Below are positions 53,638-62,617 of a stretch of 64,000 bases of DNA, piece after piece. This DNA is from Halosaccharopolyspora lacisalsi (GTDB lineage: Bacteria; Actinomycetota; Actinomycetes; Mycobacteriales; Pseudonocardiaceae). Made by a program: the position numbers and the translations under genes. The stretch lies in the NCBI RefSeq assembly GCF_014137975.1, contig NZ_JACGWZ010000006.1, positions 310,001-374,000 of the forward strand. The letters run 5' to 3'. Each line of letters begins with the position of its first letter. Position 1 is the first letter of the stretch. The notes under the pieces were generated by a model, which ran no database searches, was not told the DNA's origin, and saw only the letters and a program-made list of their open reading frames with translations.

Positions 53638-53669
53638 TAGTCCCCGGCCGAGAGACGCCCCGCGGGAGA

Positions 53670-54122
53670 CTAGGGGCCGAGGCTGTCGCAGGGGCGGTTG
53701 CGTAGCTCCTCGACGTAGTCGGCGGGAGCTCCGGCCGCCTCGGCGGCGTCGGCGATCACGCCGAGGTAGCGCGCGGAGGGGAGTCCGCCCTCGTAGGCGT
53801 CGAGGACGTACAGCCAGGCCAGGACGGGTCCGTCCAGGGTCTGGATCCGCATCTTGAGCTTCTTGTGGATCCCGAGCTCGGAGCCTTCCCACCGGTCGAG
53901 CTGGGGTTGGTCCTCGGGACTGACGTCGTAGAGCACGGTGAAGACCTGGGATCCGGGGGACTCGACGATCGTGGCGAGAGCGCCTTCCCAACCGAGGTTC
54001 TCACCACCGAAAGTGAGCCGCCAGTCCATGAGCCAACCGGAGCCCGCCACTGGCGAGTGCGGGGCTCGGTCCTTCATCTGGGCCGGGTCCATGTTGGACC
54101 CGTAGGCGGCGTAGAGCGGCAC
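53670..54122 (-). CDS. Gamma-glutamylcyclotransferase-like (AIG2/GGCT) protein
   Basis: 150 residues from GTG 54122. GGCT fold: substrate loop LYAAYGSNMDPAQMKDRAP, then FTVLYDVSPEDQPQLDRWEG and a C-terminal helix. The catalytic Glu probably lies in DRWEGSELG. M. tuberculosis Rv3304 occupies the same position beside lpdA. It may cleave gamma-glutamyl peptides or act as a related cyclotransferase. Confidence 0.85.
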   Translation of the reverse strand: MPLYAAYGSNMDPAQMKDRAPHSPVAGSGWLMDWRLTFGGENLGWEGALATIVESPGSQVFTVLYDVSPEDQPQLDRWEGSELGIHKKLKMRIQTLDGPVLAWLYVLDAYEGGLPSARYLGVIADAAEAAGAPADYVEELRNRPCDSLGP

Positions 54123-54285
54123 GGCTCACAGGATAACGACATCGCGACGCTCTGTCGGGTGGACGTGGCCGTATTTCGGAGGTGAAGCTCACCCGATTCG
54201 GTGGTGCCGCTCCCCCACAACGGCTTTGCTGCAGCGTACCGTTGACCCGTCGCCCCACAGGCCCGGTACGAGGAGGACAGCAGGA

Positions 54286-55689
54286 GTGACCCGTGTCGTC
54301 ATCATGGGAGGTGGGCCGGCGGGATACGAGGCGGCCCTCGTCGCCGCGCAGAACGGCGCGGACGTGACACTGATCGAGTCGCAGGGTCTGGGTGGGGCGT
54401 GTGTGCTCTACGACTGCGTGCCCTCGAAGACGTTCATCGCCTCGGCCGGGGCGCGTTCGTCGCTGCGCAACAGTCAGGAACTCGGCATCCACATCAAGGG
54501 TGGCGAGGCCGAGGTGGACTCCGCGGTGGTCCACGGCCGCGTGAAGGGACTGGCGCTGGCCCAGTCGGCGGACATCCGCTCCCGGGTGCGTCGTGAGGGC
54601 GTACGGATTCTCGGCGGCCACGCACGGTTGATCAACGAACGGCAGGGACTGGCCCAGCACCACGTGCGGGCCGAGCTCCTCGACGGGGGCCAGGAGGACC
54701 TGGTCGCCGACGTCGTGCTGCTCTCCACCGGGGGAACCCCGCGCGTGCTGCCCGGAGCCGATCCCGACGGGGAACGGATCCTGACCTGGCGCCAGCTCTA
54801 CGATCTCCACGAGTTGCCCGAGCACCTGGCCGTGATCGGATCCGGGGTCACCGGTGTCGAGTTCGCCTCCGCCTACGCCGAGATGGGCGTGAAGGTGACG
54901 CTGGTTTCCAGCCGGGACCGGGTGCTGCCGCACGAGGACGCCGACGCGGCCGCCGTGCTGGAGGAGGTCTTCGCCGAACGGGACACCGAGGTCGTCAAGT
55001 ACGCCAGGGCGCAACGCATCGAGCGCACCGAGTCCGGAGTGTCGATCCAGCTGGCCGACGGGCGCGAGCTGGAGGCCAGCCACGCGCTGATGACGGTCGG
55101 TTCGGTGCCCAACACCTCCGACATCGGATTGGACCGTGTCGGCATCGAGACCGACCGCGGTGGTTACATCTCGGTGGACCGGGTTTCACGGACGCAGGTT
55201 CCCGGCATCTACGCGGGCGGTGACTGCACCGGCGTGATGCCGTTGGCTTCCGTCGCGGCGATGCAGGGCCGCATCGCGATGTGGCACGCGCTGGGCGAGG
55301 GCGTGAGCCCGATCAAGCTCAAGACGGTCGCGGCGAACGTCTTCACGCACCCGGAGATCGCCACGGTCGGCATCAGCCAGCAGTCGATCGAATCGGGCGA
55401 GGTCCCCGCCCGTACCGTGATGCTTCCGCTGGCGACGAACCCGCGCGCGAAGATGGAGGGACTGCGCCGGGGCTTTCTCAAGGTCTTCTGCCGCCCGGCC
55501 ACGGGTGTGGTGGTCGGTGGTGTCGTCGTGGCGCCGGACGCCAGCGAGCTGATCCTGCCACTGGCGATGGCCGTGCAGAACCAGGTGACCGTGGAGGACC
55601 TGGCCAACACGTTCTCCGTGTATCCGGCTCTGTCGGGCTCGCTGACCGAGGCCGGTCGCCAGCTCATGCGTCACGACGACCTCGACTGA
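54286..55689 (+). CDS. lpdA: LpdA-type NAD(P)H:quinone/flavin disulfide reductase family protein
   Basis: 467 residues from GTG 54286 (GAGGAGGACAGCAGGA upstream). Two-dinucleotide-binding flavoprotein: FAD GGGPAGYEAALVA, NAD(P) site VIGSGVTGVEFASAYAEMG, IYAGGDCTGVMPLASVA and a dimerisation domain ending SVYPALSGSLTEAGRQLM. Close to M. tuberculosis LpdA (Rv3303c). Unlike that protein (recalled GGAAVLDDC), this one keeps a CxxxxC pair in GGACVLYDCVPSKTF, but the C-terminal His-Glu dyad of true lipoamide dehydrogenases is replaced by Tyr and Ser/Gly. So lipoamide activity is doubtful; quinone reduction is more likely. Confidence 0.92.
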   Translation: MTRVVIMGGGPAGYEAALVAAQNGADVTLIESQGLGGACVLYDCVPSKTFIASAGARSSLRNSQELGIHIKGGEAEVDSAVVHGRVKGLALAQSADIRSRVRREGVRILGGHARLINERQGLAQHHVRAELLDGGQEDLVADVVLLSTGGTPRVLPGADPDGERILTWRQLYDLHELPEHLAVIGSGVTGVEFASAYAEMGVKVTLVSSRDRVLPHEDADAAAVLEEVFAERDTEVVKYARAQRIERTESGVSIQLADGRELEASHALMTVGSVPNTSDIGLDRVGIETDRGGYISVDRVSRTQVPGIYAGGDCTGVMPLASVAAMQGRIAMWHALGEGVSPIKLKTVAANVFTHPEIATVGISQQSIESGEVPARTVMLPLATNPRAKMEGLRRGFLKVFCRPATGVVVGGVVVAPDASELILPLAMAVQNQVTVEDLANTFSVYPALSGSLTEAGRQLMRHDDLD

Positions 55690-55727
55690 GGTGCGGGGGG
55701 ACCGGGCACCGTGGAGACTGGGCGGCG

Positions 55728-56120
55728 ATGCCCGAACTTCCCGCACTGATCTACGACGGTGACTGCGGGTTCTGCACGCGTAGTGCCCGGTTGACCGAGA
55801 AGTTGCCCGTCCAGGCGCGTCTCGTTCCCTGGCAGGAAGCCGACTTGGCCGAACTGCGCGTGACCGAGGACCGTGCGCGCCACGAGGTGCTCTGGGTCGA
55901 TGAGACCCGCCGCGTGTTCGGCGGTGCCTCGGCCGTGGCCGAACTGCTCAAGCACTGCGGTGGCCCCTGGGAATCGGTCGGAATGATCCTGAGCGCTCCC
56001 GTGGTGCGCACGATCGCCGACTGGGTGTATCGGCGGGTTTCGGAGAACCGCCATCGCCTGCCGGGAACGACTCCCGCCTGCCAGCTTCCTCCGGAGCGGC
56101 GCCCCGGCGCGGGGGCGTGA
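55728..56120 (+). CDS. DCC-family thiol-disulfide oxidoreductase-like protein (DUF393)
   Basis: 130 residues from ATG 55728. The signature YDGDCGFCTRSA at residues 8-19 holds the DxxC/CxxC-type motif of the DCC family, followed by PWQEADLAELRVTEDRARHE and LWVDETRRVFGGASAVAELL. It may catalyse a redox step; the physiological partner is unknown. It starts 38 bases after lpdA and is probably cotranscribed. Confidence 0.87.
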   Translation: MPELPALIYDGDCGFCTRSARLTEKLPVQARLVPWQEADLAELRVTEDRARHEVLWVDETRRVFGGASAVAELLKHCGGPWESVGMILSAPVVRTIADWVYRRVSENRHRLPGTTPACQLPPERRPGAGA

Positions 56121-56164
56121 AAAAGGGGAGGCGAGAGGTGGGCCGCATCGGCTAGCGTGTGGAC

Positions 56165-56191
56165 GTGGCTTTCTACCAGTACTACCGCTGA
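56165..56191 (+). CDS. Eight-residue leader peptide ORF upstream of the MGT glycosyltransferase
   Basis: GTG GCT TTC TAC then CAG TAC TAC CGC TGA: fMet-Ala-Phe-Tyr-Gln-Tyr-Tyr-Arg. TAGCGT (56153-56158) lies six bases before the GTG, the spacing of leaderless actinobacterial starts. Half of the residues are aromatic. Hairpins follow right after the stop codon, the layout of ribosome-mediated attenuators. Existence as a translated ORF is inferred. Confidence 0.5.
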   Translation: MAFYQYYR

Positions 56192-56197
56192 TTCCGG

Positions 56198-56250
56198 CAG
56201 CCGAGGACGGCTGATCCCGACGTCGCAGGAGCGCCCGCGACGTCTCTTCC
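56198..56250 (+). promoter_or_regulatory. Candidate attenuator hairpins in the MGT leader
   Basis: Hairpin 1: CAGCCG, AGGA, CGGCTG (56198-56213). Hairpin 2: GACGTCGC (56219-56226), 10-base loop, GCGACGTC (56237-56244), then TCTTCC. GCTG at the end of the leader ORF (56187-56190) can pair with CAGC (56198-56201) and would exclude hairpin 1. A third stem GCGGGC/GCCCGC (56257-56271) follows. Confidence 0.5.
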
Positions 56251-56323
56251 TCCGGTGCGGGCCGTGCCCGCCCGTCGACGCTCCGTCCCGGAGCGAGGTT
56301 TCCCGAATCAGGAGTAGTGCCTC

Positions 56324-57505
56324 ATGGCCGAGAAAGCTTGTCCCGAACCCGCGCACATCGCCTTCATGGCCGCGCCCGCGCACGGACACGTCAATCCCGG
56401 GCTCGGACTGGTCACCGAGCTCGTCGAGCGTGGTCACCGGGTCACCTACGCGATCAGCGACGAGTTCGCCCCGCAGGTCGCCACCGCCGGAGCGGCACCG
56501 GTGGTCTACGAGTCGACGCTGCCCTCGGAGAACGATCCGGAAGAGCAGTGGCCCGAGGACGCGGTAACGGGAACGAACATGTTCCTGGACGAGCTGGTCG
56601 CCGTCCTGCCGCAGATCGAGGACGCCTACGACGGCGACCGGCCGGACCTGATCGTCCACGACATCGCCGGCTGGCAGGCACCGATCCTCGCCGCGAAGTG
56701 GGGCGTGCCGTGCGTGCAGCTGTCCCCGACCCACGTCGCCTTCGAAGGAATCGAGGACGATCCCCACTGGGCCGAGGTCCAGCAGGATCCGCGGATGGCG
56801 GAGTTCCACGCCCGCTTCGACGAGTTCCTGGGCAACCAGGGCGTGGAAATGACGGCCACGGACGTCATGACTCCGCGACGCTGCATCGTGACGATCCCGC
56901 GCTCGTTCCAGCACCGGGGTGATGCCGTCGCCGACTCCTACACCTTCGTGGGGCCGCTGCTGAGCGAACGGTCTTCCCAGGGGGACTGGCAGGCACCGGA
57001 CGACCGGCCGGTGCTGCTGATCTCGCTGGGTTCGGCCTACACCGACCAGCTCGACTTCTACCGCGAGTGCGTGCGCGCCTACGCCGATCTCGACTGGCAC
57101 GTGGTGCTGTCGGTGGGCAGGTTCGTCGACCCGGCCGATCTCGGTGAGCTGCCCGCGAACTTCGAGGTGCGCCAGTGGGTGCCGCAGCTGCGAATACTGT
57201 CGCGGGCCGACGCTTTCATCACGCACGCGGGCATGGGCGGCACGATGGAGGCCCTGTACCACGGTGTACCGCTGATCGCCGTTCCCCAGGCCACCGACCA
57301 GTTCATCAACGCGCCCCGGATCGCCGAACTCGGACTCGGCCGGCACGTTCCCCGGGAGGAAGTGACCGCCGAAGGACTGCGCGAAGCACTGCTGAGCGTG
57401 TGCTCCGACGAGGACGTCCGGGCGCGCCTGGACGAGATGCGGCGCGAGATCCACGAGTCGGGCGGTCTCGGCCGGGCGGTCGAGATCCTCGAGGAGCACT
57501 TGTGA
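56324..57505 (+). CDS. mgt: Macrolide-type glycosyltransferase (GT1, MGT/OleD-like)
   Basis: 393 residues; AGGAG precedes ATG 56324. GT-B enzyme: HIAFMAAPAHGHVNPGLGLV with the catalytic His, DLIVHDIAGWQAPILAAKWG, LISLGSAYTDQLDFYRECV, and the UDP-sugar site VRQWVPQLRILSRADAFITH and HAGMGGTMEALYHGVPLIA. Members inactivate macrolides by adding glucose to the desosamine 2'-OH, or glycosylate other natural products. There are no macrolide genes here, so it is probably a resistance gene. The 200-base leader has a tiny ORF and hairpins. Confidence 0.92.
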   Translation: MAEKACPEPAHIAFMAAPAHGHVNPGLGLVTELVERGHRVTYAISDEFAPQVATAGAAPVVYESTLPSENDPEEQWPEDAVTGTNMFLDELVAVLPQIEDAYDGDRPDLIVHDIAGWQAPILAAKWGVPCVQLSPTHVAFEGIEDDPHWAEVQQDPRMAEFHARFDEFLGNQGVEMTATDVMTPRRCIVTIPRSFQHRGDAVADSYTFVGPLLSERSSQGDWQAPDDRPVLLISLGSAYTDQLDFYRECVRAYADLDWHVVLSVGRFVDPADLGELPANFEVRQWVPQLRILSRADAFITHAGMGGTMEALYHGVPLIAVPQATDQFINAPRIAELGLGRHVPREEVTAEGLREALLSVCSDEDVRARLDEMRREIHESGGLGRAVEILEEHL

Positions 57506-57569
57506 CCGGACGGCTTCGAGCGGCGAAAAATCGGTGTCGCGAACCCGGGACCGTGCGCAGACTGACCAC

Positions 57570-58127
57570 ATGGATCAGCCGGCCGAACAACTGAACCACG
57601 ACGGTGTTGGACTACGTCGTTGGCGTGCCGACGATGCGGACGAGGTGCTTCGCGCGATCGCGGAGTCACGGGAGCACCTCGCACCGTGGATGCCGTGGGC
57701 GTCCGGGGATTACGACCGCGATTCCGCCGTCCAGTACCTGACGCGGTGCGAATCCGACTGGCGGAACGGGGACGCGTTCAACTACGCGATCCTGTCCGAG
57801 GAAGGCGGGATCGTCGGTTGTTGCTGCTTGATGGCGCGGATAGGTCCGGGCGGGCTGGAGATCGGTTACTGGCTGCATCACGCCCACACCGGCCGGGGCA
57901 TCGCCACCCGTGCGGCTGCCGCCCTGACCGACGAGGCGTTCCGGATCGGCGCTCAGCGGGTGGAGATCGTGCACGACACGGCCAACGTCCGCAGTCGTGC
58001 GGTACCGGAGCGGCTCGGCTTCACCGAGGTCGAGCGCCGGGCTCCGGAGGAATCGACGAGCTCCGCCCAGGACGGAGTGGAGCTCGTCTGGCGCCGGGTG
58101 GCGACCGCCTGCGCGGGGGAGAGGTAA
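57570..58127 (+). CDS. RimJ/RimL-type GNAT acetyltransferase
   Basis: 185 residues from ATG 57570. LRRWRADDADEVLRAIAES start, EHLAPWMPWAS, then IGYWLHHAHTGRGIATRAAA (acetyl-CoA loop) and VEIVHDTANVRSRAVPERLG. The usual N-x-x-S of this last block is kept as NVRS. The substrate is unknown. Located 64 bases after mgt on the same strand. Confidence 0.9.
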   Translation: MDQPAEQLNHDGVGLRRWRADDADEVLRAIAESREHLAPWMPWASGDYDRDSAVQYLTRCESDWRNGDAFNYAILSEEGGIVGCCCLMARIGPGGLEIGYWLHHAHTGRGIATRAAAALTDEAFRIGAQRVEIVHDTANVRSRAVPERLGFTEVERRAPEESTSSAQDGVELVWRRVATACAGER

Positions 58128-58158
58128 CACCACACCGTCCGGGATCGATTCACATGCA

Positions 58159-58524
58159 GTGATCACCCAAGAACACGAAGACACTCAAGAGGGCGCGGGC
58201 AGTGCTCCGGCGAGACCGGAGGACAACGACGGCTACGTTCTCGCCTCGGTAGTGCTGGCGTTCATCGGGGTCGTGAGCGGACTGGTGCCTTTCACCGAAC
58301 AGGTGAGCTTCGCGTGCGGGGCGGTGGCGGCCCTGTGCGGTGCTTTCGGCTACATCCGTACGACGAGCGCGGTGGCGCTGGCCGGAATGGTGCTGGGGCT
58401 GGTCGCGGTGGTGGTCGGCGCCGTGGGGGCCGACTCGGCCGACGTCGTCGATCGCGAGTTCAACCATCGGATCGAGCGGACGAACGCGCCGTGCCGGCCC
58501 GGTGCCGGGTACAGCTGCGAGTGA
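58159..58524 (+). CDS. Small two-helix membrane protein (DUF4190-like)
   Basis: 121 residues from GTG 58159. An acidic N-terminus (EHEDTQEGAGS), two or three membrane helices (VLASVVLAFIGVVSGLVPF, FACGAVAALCGAFGYIRTT, VALAGMVLGLVAVVVGAVGA) and a short extracytoplasmic tail with two cysteines (APCRPGAGYSCE). The helix pattern resembles DUF4190 proteins; function unknown. Confidence 0.72.
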   Translation: MITQEHEDTQEGAGSAPARPEDNDGYVLASVVLAFIGVVSGLVPFTEQVSFACGAVAALCGAFGYIRTTSAVALAGMVLGLVAVVVGAVGADSADVVDREFNHRIERTNAPCRPGAGYSCE

Positions 58525-58685
58525 CCCGACGTGGTGGTGCCCGACCGGCTTCAACCGGTGGTCGCGCCCCGTCGTGCACGGTGCCGCCAGTGGGGCCGCG
58601 AGCGGGTACTGGCTAGCATGTCGGGGTCGAGTTTCGTCCGGGTGAAGTGCCCCGGCGGTAAGACGGCGAAGCGAGCGGGAGAGCG

Positions 58686-59021
58686 ATGGGGCCCGACGAG
58701 CAGATCCGGCAGGCCATGTCCCACCTCGAGGGGCTGGAGACGGTTCCGGCCGAGGCCGTGCAGGCGGTGGATGCCCTCGTGCATCGGATCCGGCAGCGCC
58801 TCGTGCTCACCGAGGAGACGGCGCAGGAGTGGCGGGACGTGGCCGAGGCCGCTCAGGTGTTGGACAAGTCGAGTGCTTCCGGGGTGGTTTCCCTGGTGCG
58901 GACGGTGAAGTCCGCGCCGACCGCGCCGCTGCCTCCGCGGGGGTGGTTGAGCTTGGACTTGGCCGTGCTCGACCTCGCCAAGGCGATCAACGCCGGTTCG
59001 ACGGTCGCCGCCACGTCCTGA
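58686..59021 (+). CDS. Hypothetical helical protein, 111 residues
   Basis: ATG 58686 with AGCGGGAGAGCG upstream. Composition is helical and soluble (HLEGLETVPAEAVQAVDAL, TEETAQEWRDVAEAAQVLD), without known motifs. Normal codon bias. Ends in a hairpin-rich spacer convergent with glpK. Confidence 0.7.
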   Translation: MGPDEQIRQAMSHLEGLETVPAEAVQAVDALVHRIRQRLVLTEETAQEWRDVAEAAQVLDKSSASGVVSLVRTVKSAPTAPLPPRGWLSLDLAVLDLAKAINAGSTVAATS

Positions 59022-59031
59022 CCGGTACGCG

Positions 59032-59105
59032 GTACCCCGGCCTGCTGTGCATGCCGGGGTACGCGGTTGCTTCCGGCCTCGTTCCACCCAGTCGAACGAC
59101 TGGGT
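59032..59105. terminator. Two hairpins between convergent genes
   Basis: GTACCCCGGC (59032-59041) with GCCGGGGTAC (59053-59062), 11-base loop; and ACCCAGTC (59086-59093), GAAC, GACTGGGT (59098-59105). They probably terminate the small gene on the plus strand and glpK on the minus strand, respectively. Confidence 0.75.
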
Positions 59106-59125
59106 TCTTGGGAGCCCGAAGGTAC

Positions 59126-60631
59126 TTAGGGAACCCAGTCGAAGGTCTTGGTGACGGCCTTCTTCCAGCTGCTGTACTCGCTGGCGCGCCGGTCCTCGGG
59201 CATCAGCGGGTCCCACTGCTTGTCCTGGGCCCAGTTAGCCCTGATGTCGTGCTCCCCGGCCCAGAAGCCGGTGGCGAGACCGGCCGCGTAGGCCGCACCC
59301 AGCGCGGTGGTCTCGTTGACCACCGGGCGAATCACGGGAACCCCGAGGATGTCGGCCTGGAACTGCATGAGCAGCTCGTTCATCACCATGCCGCCGTCGG
59401 CCTTCAGCGACTTCAGCTCCACGCCCGAGTCGGCGTTCATCGCGTCGATGACCTCGCGGGTCTGGAACGCGGTCGCCTCCAGCACGGCCCGGGCCAGGTG
59501 CCCGCGGTCGACGAATCGGGTCAGGCCGACGATCGCCCCGCGCGCGTCGGAACGCCAGTGCGGTGCGAACAGACCGGAGAACGCGGGGACGAAGTAGGCG
59601 CCGCCGTTGTCCTCCACCGATGCGGCGAGCTGTTCGATCTCGGGTGAACTGCCGATCATCCCGAGGTTGTCGCGCACCCACTGCACCAGGGATCCGGTCA
59701 CCGCGATGGACCCCTCCAGGCAGTAGACGGCGTCCTGGTCCCCGATCTTGTAACCGACCGTGGTGAGCAGTCCGTTCTCGCTGAGCACCGGCTCGTTGCC
59801 GGTGTTGAGCAGCAGGAAGTTGCCGGTGCCGTAGGTGTTCTTGGCCTCTCCCGGCATCAGACAGGCCTGACCGAAGGTCGCCGCCTGCTGGTCGCCCAGG
59901 ATGCCCGCGATCGGCAGTCCGCCGAAGACACCGCGTTCGCGGAAGTAGCCGTAGACCTCCGAGGAGGAGCGGATCTCGGGAAGCAGGGACATCGGGATGC
60001 CGAGCTCGGCGCAGATGTCGGCGTCCCAGGCCAGCGTCTCCAGATCCATCAGCAGGGTGCGGGAGGCGTTGGTGGGGTCGGTGACGTGCAGGCCGCCCTC
60101 GGTGCCCCCGGTGGAGTTCCACAGCACCCAGGTGTCCATGTTGCCGAACATCAGCTCACCGCGCTCGGCGCGTTCGCGGACGCCGTCCACGTTGTCCAGG
60201 ATCCAGCGGATCTTGGTGCCGGAGAAGTACGGCGACAGCGTCAGGCCCGTCTTGGAGTGGTAGCGGCTCTTGCCGCCGCCGAGCGCGGCGAGTTCCTCCA
60301 CGATGCCGTCGGTGCGGGTGTCCTGCCACACGATCGCGTTGTAGACCGGCTTACCGGTGGTCCTGTCCCAGATCACCGTTGTCTCGCGCTGGTTGGTGAT
60401 CCCGACGGCTGCGATCTCGGACAGCACCAGGTCCGCCTTGGCCAGCGCGCCCGCGCAGACCTGTCGGACGTTGCTCCAGACTTCCTCCGGGTCGTGCTCG
60501 ACCCAGCCGGCGCGCGGCATGATCTGACGGTGTTCGAGCTGATCGACGGACACGACCTGTCCGGCATGGTCGAAGATCATGCAGCGGCTGGAGGTGGTGC
60601 CCTGGTCGATGGCTGCGATGTAGGAGGCCAT
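59126..60631 (-). CDS. glpK: Glycerol kinase
   Basis: 501 residues from ATG 60631 (GGAAAGG upstream). FGGY kinase: [20 protein letters not shown] at the N-terminus, [33 protein letters not shown], and the FGGY signature block [10 protein letters not shown]-like [19 protein letters not shown]. Phosphorylates glycerol to glycerol 3-phosphate. It lies 35 bases downstream of glpF on the same strand. Confidence 0.96.
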   Translation of the reverse strand: MASYIAAIDQGTTSSRCMIFDHAGQVVSVDQLEHRQIMPRAGWVEHDPEEVWSNVRQVCAGALAKADLVLSEIAAVGITNQRETTVIWDRTTGKPVYNAIVWQDTRTDGIVEELAALGGGKSRYHSKTGLTLSPYFSGTKIRWILDNVDGVRERAERGELMFGNMDTWVLWNSTGGTEGGLHVTDPTNASRTLLMDLETLAWDADICAELGIPMSLLPEIRSSSEVYGYFRERGVFGGLPIAGILGDQQAATFGQACLMPGEAKNTYGTGNFLLLNTGNEPVLSENGLLTTVGYKIGDQDAVYCLEGSIAVTGSLVQWVRDNLGMIGSSPEIEQLAASVEDNGGAYFVPAFSGLFAPHWRSDARGAIVGLTRFVDRGHLARAVLEATAFQTREVIDAMNADSGVELKSLKADGGMVMNELLMQFQADILGVPVIRPVVNETTALGAAYAAGLATGFWAGEHDIRANWAQDKQWDPLMPEDRRASEYSSWKKAVTKTFDWVP

Positions 60632-60666
60632 TGCTTGCCTTTCCGTGACTGGGGGATCGGTGCGGA

Positions 60667-61410
60667 TCAGGTTGCGGGAAGGATCGAGGCGAGCCCTCCG
60701 GCGAGTACTCCGCCCAGAATCGGTCCGAGGATGGGTACCCACGAGTAACCCCAGTCCGCGCCGCCCTTGCCGCGGATGGGCAGCAGCGCGTAGGCGATGC
60801 GCGGTCCGAGGTCACGGGCGGGGTTGATCGCGTAACCGGTGGGTCCTCCCAGGGAGTTGCCGATCGAGATGACGATGAAGGCGACGCCGGCGTAGCCGAG
60901 CGCGGAGTTGCCGAAGTCGGTGATACCGGCGGCGCCGCTTTCGAGGCCGGGCGTGAGGATGATCCAGAGCACCAGGACGAAGGTGCCGATGACCTCGGTG
61001 ACGAGGTTCCACGGCTTGTTCGGCACGGTCGGGGCGGTGGCGAAGATGCCCAGCGTGTTGCCCGGATCGTCGTGGGTGTCGAACTGCAGTTTGTAGGCCG
61101 CCCAGCACAGCACGGCACCGAGTGTGCCACCGATCAGCTGGGCGAGCAGGTAGATCGGCACCTGGCCCCAGTCGAGCTGGCCGTTGACGGCGAGCCCGAA
61201 GGTGACGGCGGGGTTGATGTGCGCTCCGGTGGGGGACGCGACGCTGGCTCCGGCGAAGACGGCGAAGCCCCAACCGAAGTTGACCAGCAACCATCCCCCG
61301 TCGTGACCGAGCGTCCGACGCAGGGTCACGTTCGCGACCACGCCGCAGCCGAGCAGGGTCAGCGTGGCGGTCCCCATGATCTCCCAGATCATGATCTCGG
61401 CGGCGCTCAT
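60667..61410 (-). CDS. glpF: Glycerol uptake facilitator (aquaglyceroporin)
   Basis: 247 residues from ATG 61410. MIP family with six helices and two NPA half-helices: [16 protein letters not shown] and [19 protein letters not shown]; the Asp after the second NPAR is the glycerol-facilitator marker. Lets glycerol enter by diffusion before GlpK traps it. First gene of glpF-glpK, divergent from glpR. Confidence 0.95.
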   Translation of the reverse strand: MSAAEIMIWEIMGTATLTLLGCGVVANVTLRRTLGHDGGWLLVNFGWGFAVFAGASVASPTGAHINPAVTFGLAVNGQLDWGQVPIYLLAQLIGGTLGAVLCWAAYKLQFDTHDDPGNTLGIFATAPTVPNKPWNLVTEVIGTFVLVLWIILTPGLESGAAGITDFGNSALGYAGVAFIVISIGNSLGGPTGYAINPARDLGPRIAYALLPIRGKGGADWGYSWVPILGPILGGVLAGGLASILPAT

Positions 61411-61718
61411 GCTCGGCTCCTCTTGGATGCCTCACGCGCTGGGGTCCGCCTTGTGGAACAGAGGTGCATCGTCGCACCACCTCCTTGTCTTGACAGTGCT
61501 CGGGCGAGGGGCTTAGCCCGAAGAGTGAAGTCACGGTAGTAGTGTGAAAACAAACATTGCAATACCCGTGTCATGATGTTTTTATCGAGATCAGTGATTG
61601 GGTGCGGAAGCTCGGCGTAGTTCGAAGCTGTTGATCGTCAGGCGGCGCCGCGGACCCCGGACCGGGCGTTGGAGGATGGATCCCGTCGATGGAAGAGCGT
61701 GGTGCGAGGGGAACTCAG
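61411..61718. promoter_or_regulatory. Divergent glpF / glpR promoter region
   Basis: 308 bases without a gene. On the minus strand TTGCAA (61562-61557), an 18-base spacer and TACCGT (61538-61533) form a good promoter for glpF. TTGCAA is itself palindromic and could also serve the plus strand. The surrounding AT-rich run (61543-61586, with AAAACAAACAT and ATGATGTTTTT as imperfect inverted halves) is the likely GlpR operator. Confidence 0.55.
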
Positions 61719-62522
61719 ATGACGACGACGCCGGGCAGGCGCCCGTCAGGTCGGCAGCAGGACCGCAGGCGCAGGATCACCGAGCTGGTCATGGCCGAGG
61801 GCAACATGCGCATCGACGATCTGGTCTCGACGGTGGGTACCAGCGCCATGACCGTGTACCGGGACCTGGCCGACCTGGAGTCGCAGGGATTGGTGCACCG
61901 CAACCGCGGGTACGTCTCGGCTGCCTCCTCCCTGCTGTACGAGGCGGCTTCCGAGTACCGGTTGCAGCAGAACGCGGCGGAGAAGGAGCAGGTGGCCCGT
62001 GCGGCGGCCGCTCTCGTCGAACCGGGGCAGGCTCTGATGCTCGACGACTCCACCACGGGGGTGTATCTGGCCCGGATGCTGCCCGAGAGCATTCCGCTGA
62101 CGGTGGTGACCAACTATCGCGGCGTGTTCGGGGAGTTGGTCGCTCAGCAGGGGATTCATCTGATCTCCGTCGGCGGTGACTACCTGCCGTGGGCCGATGC
62201 TTTCGTGGGCGGGATGGCACTGGAAGCGCTGCGCGGGATGCGGGTCGACCTGGCGATCATGTCGGTCTCGGCCGTGACCGACGGGGTGTGCTTCTACCCG
62301 CAGCAGGAGATGGTGCAGCTCAAGAAGGCCATGCTGGCTTCGGCCAGCCGCAAGGTGCTCTACGTCGATCACACGAAGTTCAGCAGGCGTGCGCTGCACG
62401 CGGTGGCTCCCGCCGAGGACTTCGACGTCGTGATCGTCGACGACCGGACACCGTCGTCGGAGATCGAGCTCCTGCGCGAACGCGGAGCCACCGTTGAACA
62501 GGCCGGTGGCGACGGGCGGTGA
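61719..62522 (+). CDS. glpR: DeoR-family regulator of glycerol genes
   Basis: 267 residues from ATG 61719 (GAGGGG eight bases upstream). DeoR winged helix ITELVMAEGNMRIDDLVSTVGT, SAMTVYRDLADLESQGLVHR, then the sensor domain (LMLDDSTTGVYLARML, DAFVGGMALEALRGMRVDLA). It lies between glpF-glpK and glpD, so it most likely represses both until glycerol 3-phosphate binds. Confidence 0.92.
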   Translation: MTTTPGRRPSGRQQDRRRRITELVMAEGNMRIDDLVSTVGTSAMTVYRDLADLESQGLVHRNRGYVSAASSLLYEAASEYRLQQNAAEKEQVARAAAALVEPGQALMLDDSTTGVYLARMLPESIPLTVVTNYRGVFGELVAQQGIHLISVGGDYLPWADAFVGGMALEALRGMRVDLAIMSVSAVTDGVCFYPQQEMVQLKKAMLASASRKVLYVDHTKFSRRALHAVAPAEDFDVVIVDDRTPSSEIELLRERGATVEQAGGDGR

Positions 62523-62617
62523 CGTGGCACGCGCGAATCGTGCGTGTCGGGCATGATGACCACCGACAGTGCTAGGCGGTACCAGCCGGTGGTGGCGAGA
62601 CGAGCGAGGAGGACGCT

